Below the pieces are notes generated by a model. That model searched no databases. It saw only the letters and a list, made by a program, of their open reading frames with translations, and was not told the origin of the DNA. A stretch of DNA of 25,751 bases from an uncultured Bacteroidota bacterium. GTDB taxonomy: Bacteria > Bacteroidota > Bacteroidia > Chitinophagales > Saprospiraceae. This document shows positions 22,393 through 25,751 of this stretch, one piece after another. The first letter of the stretch is position 1, and each line of letters begins with the position of its first letter. The position numbers were made by a program, and so were the translations under genes. The stretch spans positions 1-25,751 of the forward strand of contig CALEIL010000354.1 of NCBI GenBank assembly GCA_937876435.1, given 5' to 3'.

Positions 22393-24117
22393 ATGAAATA
22401 CTATAATATAATATTGTTTTTTGCTTCAGTCCTGATGTTTTTCAGTTGCGAGGAAGACTTTCTGGACAGACGGCCATTGGATAAGGTAGGGCAATCCGAT
22501 TACTTCAAAACTCCGGAGGATCTGGCGACCTACATGAATCAGTTTTACAACAATGCCTCTTTTCCTACCGTACCCAGTTATGGACTGGACTACGATTCGG
22601 ATAACGCGGTGACCAAGAATTTCAATGCGATCCTCGCGGGAACCCGGACCCTGGATGGTGCGGGAGGAATCAGCTTTTCCAGAATACGGAGCGTCAACTA
22701 CTTTTTTGACAATTATCACAGCGTCAAAGAAAACCACGCGCTGGATGAATACAAACAATACCTCGGGGAAGCTCACTTTTTCAGAGCCATCACCTACTAT
22801 GGTCTTCTGCAAAACTGGGGCGATATCCAATGGTTTTCATCCGTACCGGGTACAGAATCCGAAGCATTGTACGACGAGCGGGATCCCCGCAATTTTATAG
22901 CGGACAAGATCATAGCGGATCTGGACACGGCAGCGTTGTACCTGCAGGAGGCTAAAACCGATGGCGTTTCCCGGATCAACAAATGGATGGCTCTCCTGAT
23001 TCAAAGCCGGGTAGCGCTGTACGAAGGTTCCTGGGAAAAATACCACGCGGGTGGGCCGTTTGCGGTAGCTAACGCTCAGCCTGAGAAATATTTTACGAAA
23101 GCCGCGGAAGCCGCTTCCAAAGTGATGGAATCCGGTCTATACGAATTGTATTCTACGGGTTCGCCGGAAGTCGATTACTACAATTTATTCTCCACCCAGA
23201 GAGATTACAGCGGGAATTCTGAGGTGCTTTTTTGGAAAAAATTTGACAACGAGCTGGGGAAAGGAGAATCTTCGTTCCGGACCGAAGTGAACTTCCGGGG
23301 CCGGACCCCCAATGAACATTCCATCACCAAGGAACTCGCGGATTATTACTTGAGCGAAGACGGTCAGCCGATTTCGGTCAGTCCTTTGTTTCAGGGTCAT
23401 CAGACGTTGACCGCTGAAGCGCAGGACCGGGATCCACGGTTTTATCAGACGATCGGTGTACCGGGGTACCCCTGGGTGACTACTTCAGCGGGCGAGGTTA
23501 CCAATTACGATGCGCTTTACGATATTCTCAATCGCGGGATTGAGCAAAATTCACCCGGAGGCTATGTCGTGAGAAAGGGATACGATACCAGGGAGATATA
23601 TCAGGTTCCGCAGTACGAAGAAACCCCCGAGATCATTTACCGATACGGGGAGGTGCTGTTGAATTTTGCGGAAGCGAAAGCGGAACTGGGCAATATAACG
23701 CAGGCTGATCTCGACAAATCGATCAACAAATTGCGCGAACGCGTAGGGATGCCTCCGTTGGTCATCGGAGAAATCGTCGAGGATCCTGAATGGAATTTTC
23801 CGGATTTGTCCCCTTTGATCAATGAAATCAGGAGGGAAAGACGGGTCGAACTGGCTCTGGAAGGCTTCCGTTTCGATGACATCATGCGATGGGCTGCAGC
23901 GGACGAATTGCTGGTGGGTAAACGCCCTCGCGGTTTCAGGGCTGCCCAGGTAGATGAAAATCCCTATCCTGTGGATGACCAGGGCTTCCTGGATCCGTAC
24001 CGGGAGAGTCTCCCGGGCGGATATGGATTCAAGGTGGAACGGGATTACCTGAACGCCATCCCCAAGAACCAGTTGGAACTGAACCCTGCTTTGCAGCAGA
24101 ATCCGGGTTGGCAATAA
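22393..24117 (+). CDS. susD: SusD/RagB-type surface glycan-binding lipoprotein
   Basis: A 574-residue partner of SusC that caps the barrel and captures substrate at the cell surface. The lipoprotein signal MKYYNIILFFASVLMFFSC gives lipid-modified Cys19, followed by acidic EED, consistent with surface export in Bacteroidota. Family motifs: DFLDRRPLD near the N-terminus, YLGEAHFFRAITYYGLLQNWGDI in the TPR-like helices, IIYRYGEVLLNFAEAKAELG, and RRERRVELALEGFRFDDIMRW around 479-499. The C-terminus NQLELNPALQQNPGW is the usual SusD ending. It starts 11 bases after susC, clearly the same operon. Confidence 0.95.
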   Translation: MKYYNIILFFASVLMFFSCEEDFLDRRPLDKVGQSDYFKTPEDLATYMNQFYNNASFPTVPSYGLDYDSDNAVTKNFNAILAGTRTLDGAGGISFSRIRSVNYFFDNYHSVKENHALDEYKQYLGEAHFFRAITYYGLLQNWGDIQWFSSVPGTESEALYDERDPRNFIADKIIADLDTAALYLQEAKTDGVSRINKWMALLIQSRVALYEGSWEKYHAGGPFAVANAQPEKYFTKAAEAASKVMESGLYELYSTGSPEVDYYNLFSTQRDYSGNSEVLFWKKFDNELGKGESSFRTEVNFRGRTPNEHSITKELADYYLSEDGQPISVSPLFQGHQTLTAEAQDRDPRFYQTIGVPGYPWVTTSAGEVTNYDALYDILNRGIEQNSPGGYVVRKGYDTREIYQVPQYEETPEIIYRYGEVLLNFAEAKAELGNITQADLDKSINKLRERVGMPPLVIGEIVEDPEWNFPDLSPLINEIRRERRVELALEGFRFDDIMRWAAADELLVGKRPRGFRAAQVDENPYPVDDQGFLDPYRESLPGGYGFKVERDYLNAIPKNQLELNPALQQNPGWQ

Positions 24118-24271
24118 TTTTTAACCGGAAAGAAGGTTCAATAGTGTAAAGATATTTTAAATTGGCCCGGCGAGGGCACTCCTGGAATCCTATTGGGGAA
24201 GATTCGGTCCGGCGTACGATAGATCGGGGTCGGGGTGAAGAAAGGAGAAAACTCAATAAAATAAATTTGAT

Positions 24272-25642
24272 ATGAATGACAGAAAGAGATTTAGCAGGCG
24301 GAAATTTATAGGTTCAGTGAGTACCGCGACCGTAGGAGCAGCGATAGGGGTGCCCCTGGCATCGTCTGCTTCCAGACTGGAGATCCTAAACCGGAGTGGG
24401 GATAAGCTCGCCATCCTGGGCGGCACACCGGTCCGGGAATCGGGTAGCATAGGGCCTAAATGGCCGCACGTCGACGAAAAAATGGTCGAGAGTCTGACCG
24501 AGACCGCCCGCAGCCGGGTATGGAGCCGGATCCAGGGGGGTGCCGTGACCCCGGACTTTGAAAAATCCTTTGCTTCTCTGATCGGGTCCAATTACTGCGT
24601 GGGTACCGGTTCCGGAACCCAGGCTCTGAGCACCTGCGTGTATGCGTTGGAGATCGGACCCGGCGATGAAGTCATTACTTCTCCCTATACCGATTTTGGA
24701 ACGATGGCTTCCATACTGGGTTGCCACGCGCTTCCGGTGCTGGCTGATGTGGAGCCGGACACGTACCAGTTGGATCCCGACGACGTGGAGCGCAAGATCA
24801 CCCCCAACACCAAAGCCATCATGCCCGTCCACATATTTGGCGTGGCGAGCGATATGGAGAGGATTATGAAAATCGCGAAAAAGCACAATCTGACCGTGAT
24901 CGAAGATGCGTGTCAGGCTCCGCTGGCGCGATACCAGGGTAAAGGTCTGGGGACCATCGGGGATCTTGGATGCTTCAGTTTTCAGGCCAGTAAATCGATT
25001 TCCTGCGGAGAAGGCGGTGCCGTGGTGGGCGACGATGAGGAATTGATGGACAAATGCTATACCGTCCAAAACCGGGGTGCTTCCCGGCGGGGTAAGTTTG
25101 AGACCATCGGTCCCAAATACCGGATGAACGAATTGGAGGCGGCCTTGCTCATTGGTCAGTTGCCCGGCGTAAAGGAACGTTTCGAAAAACGCAATGACAA
25201 CGCCAATTACCTTCGGTCCAAATTGAAGGATTTTGCTCCCCTGATGCCTCAGAGGTATTACGAGGGAACCGAGAGCAGCGCGTACTACCATTTTGGAATG
25301 ACGTACAACAAGGAAGAATGGGGGGTGGACCGCAGCGTATTTCTGAAAGCCATCCGCGCGGAAGGTGTTGGATTGGGATCGTATATCACGTACGCCCTGC
25401 ACCGCGAGCCGTGGGTGGATCACATTTTGGGTCTGAAGAGTTACAAAACCATGTATTCACCGGCCAGGCTGAAAGAATACAAGGAGAGTCTCGATCTTAC
25501 GAATTGTGACCGGATCATCCAGGAAACGATGGTCTCATTTGCCGGTTCTGGCCCATTGTTGGCGGAACGCGAAGAAATGGACAATATATACAATGCCATC
25601 GTGAAGGTATACGAGCATCGGGAACAGTTGAAATCGATTTAA
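24272..25642 (+). CDS. Twin-arginine-exported DegT/DnrJ/EryC1/StrS aminotransferase
   Basis: A 456-residue PLP-dependent aminotransferase. The N-terminus SRRKFIGSVSTATVGAAIGV (8-27) is a strong Tat leader, unexpected for a family normally cytoplasmic. Domain signs: LAILGGTPVR (47-56), GTGSGTQALSTCVYALEIGPGDEVI (111-135), the substrate loop HIFGVASDM, PLP-contacting VIEDACQAPLARY with Asp212, and SFQASKSISCGEGG with Schiff-base Lys241, all intact. The FQxSK form and the GGTPVR start resemble inosose/cyclitol aminotransferases (StsC/BtrS-like) more than the WecE type at 80-1207. It lies 154 bases after susD and may be co-expressed. The periplasmic substrate and amino donor are unknown. Confidence 0.88.
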   Translation: MNDRKRFSRRKFIGSVSTATVGAAIGVPLASSASRLEILNRSGDKLAILGGTPVRESGSIGPKWPHVDEKMVESLTETARSRVWSRIQGGAVTPDFEKSFASLIGSNYCVGTGSGTQALSTCVYALEIGPGDEVITSPYTDFGTMASILGCHALPVLADVEPDTYQLDPDDVERKITPNTKAIMPVHIFGVASDMERIMKIAKKHNLTVIEDACQAPLARYQGKGLGTIGDLGCFSFQASKSISCGEGGAVVGDDEELMDKCYTVQNRGASRRGKFETIGPKYRMNELEAALLIGQLPGVKERFEKRNDNANYLRSKLKDFAPLMPQRYYEGTESSAYYHFGMTYNKEEWGVDRSVFLKAIRAEGVGLGSYITYALHREPWVDHILGLKSYKTMYSPARLKEYKESLDLTNCDRIIQETMVSFAGSGPLLAEREEMDNIYNAIVKVYEHREQLKSI

Positions 25643-25646
25643 GCGA

Positions 25647-25669
25647 GATGGGGCGCTCTGCGCCCCATC
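25647..25669. terminator. 10-bp perfect hairpin after the aminotransferase gene
   Basis: The stem GATGGGGCGC pairs exactly with GCGCCCCATC around a TCT loop, four bases after the stop codon. It is GC-rich like an intrinsic terminator but lacks a T-tract. It may be the first of a string of hairpins that continues into the repeat at 25688-25745. Confidence 0.5.
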
Positions 25670-25687
25670 CAGTTGGATCATGGTCCG

Positions 25688-25745
25688 CGGAGCGTTCCAT
25701 GAGTTTGTCGGCTTCGCCGGTTTGTGCGCTTCGCGCGTTTGGTTG
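25688..25745. repeat. Double-hairpin element, copy 2 (58 bp)
   Basis: Same element and orientation as 16725-16781. Hairpin 1 is at 25709-25719 (CGGC/GCCG, loop TTC) and hairpin 2 at 25726-25736 (GCGC/GCGC, loop TTC). A further TCATGG/CCATGA pair (25678-25683 with 25697-25702) encloses its left end. The window ends six bases later, so the element may extend further. Confidence 0.75.
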
Positions 25746-25751
25746 ATGGTC

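Noticed and set aside
24262..24269. Exact TAnnTTTG match just before the aminotransferase ATG
   Set aside because: It ends two bases before the start codon and has no -33 element, so it would give a leaderless transcript. More likely chance in the AT-rich start region.
24386..25423. Long reverse-strand open frame (345 codons) opposite the aminotransferase gene
   Set aside because: The forward frame has every catalytic motif of its family. The reverse frame lacks any recognisable domain and is a by-product of GC-rich codon use.

Overview
The window looks like a chromosomal stretch of a member of the Bacteroidota. The evidence is a SusC/SusD pair, an ECF sigma factor with a FecR-type anti-sigma factor, a SusC-type receptor with an STN domain, A-rich gene starts without clear Shine-Dalgarno motifs, and promoter-like TAnnTTTG boxes. 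I cannot place it below phylum from sequence alone.

Left part (1-5046). The tail of an unidentified gene is followed by wecE and a wecF-like gene, which together make and transfer a 4-acetamido-4,6-dideoxygalactose (Fuc4NAc) residue. This suggests the end of a surface-glycan cluster related to enterobacterial common antigen. A convergent ssb gene carries an unusual 10-bp-phased repeat upstream. Four small reverse-strand housekeeping genes follow: an SRPBCC/AHSA1 protein, an NADPH-dependent FMN reductase, a conserved small protein and a small alpha/beta-barrel protein.

Middle part (5194-16446). This is a set of largely exported functions: a sulfatase, a TonB-dependent receptor with a candidate operator cluster, a Na+/Ca2+ exchanger, a FAD amine oxidase, a TIM-barrel glycoside-hydrolase-like protein in an operon with a CBM9-like protein, a Bcp-type peroxiredoxin and a Gfo/Idh/MocA oxidoreductase. 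Several carry twin-arginine-like leaders, implying export of folded, cofactor-bearing enzymes.

Right part (17057-25642). This is a regulated uptake locus. An ECF sigma gene is divergent from fecR-susC-susD, followed by a DegT-type aminotransferase that unexpectedly carries a twin-arginine leader. The likely logic is that SusD and SusC bind and import a glycan or sugar derivative, the STN domain of SusC signals to FecR, and FecR releases the sigma factor. The exported oxidoreductase and aminotransferase could together oxidise and aminate a cyclitol or sugar in the periplasm; that is inference.

The most unusual DNA is non-coding. The 610-bp gap at 16447-17056 holds two ~115-bp direct repeats, each ending in a telomere-like C-rich hexamer array that differs by exactly one unit. 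It also holds a 57-bp double-hairpin element that recurs at the right edge of the window (25688-25745). The differences between the two hairpin copies keep the stems paired, including one compensatory change. This points to a dispersed structured repeat family not explained by any gene here.
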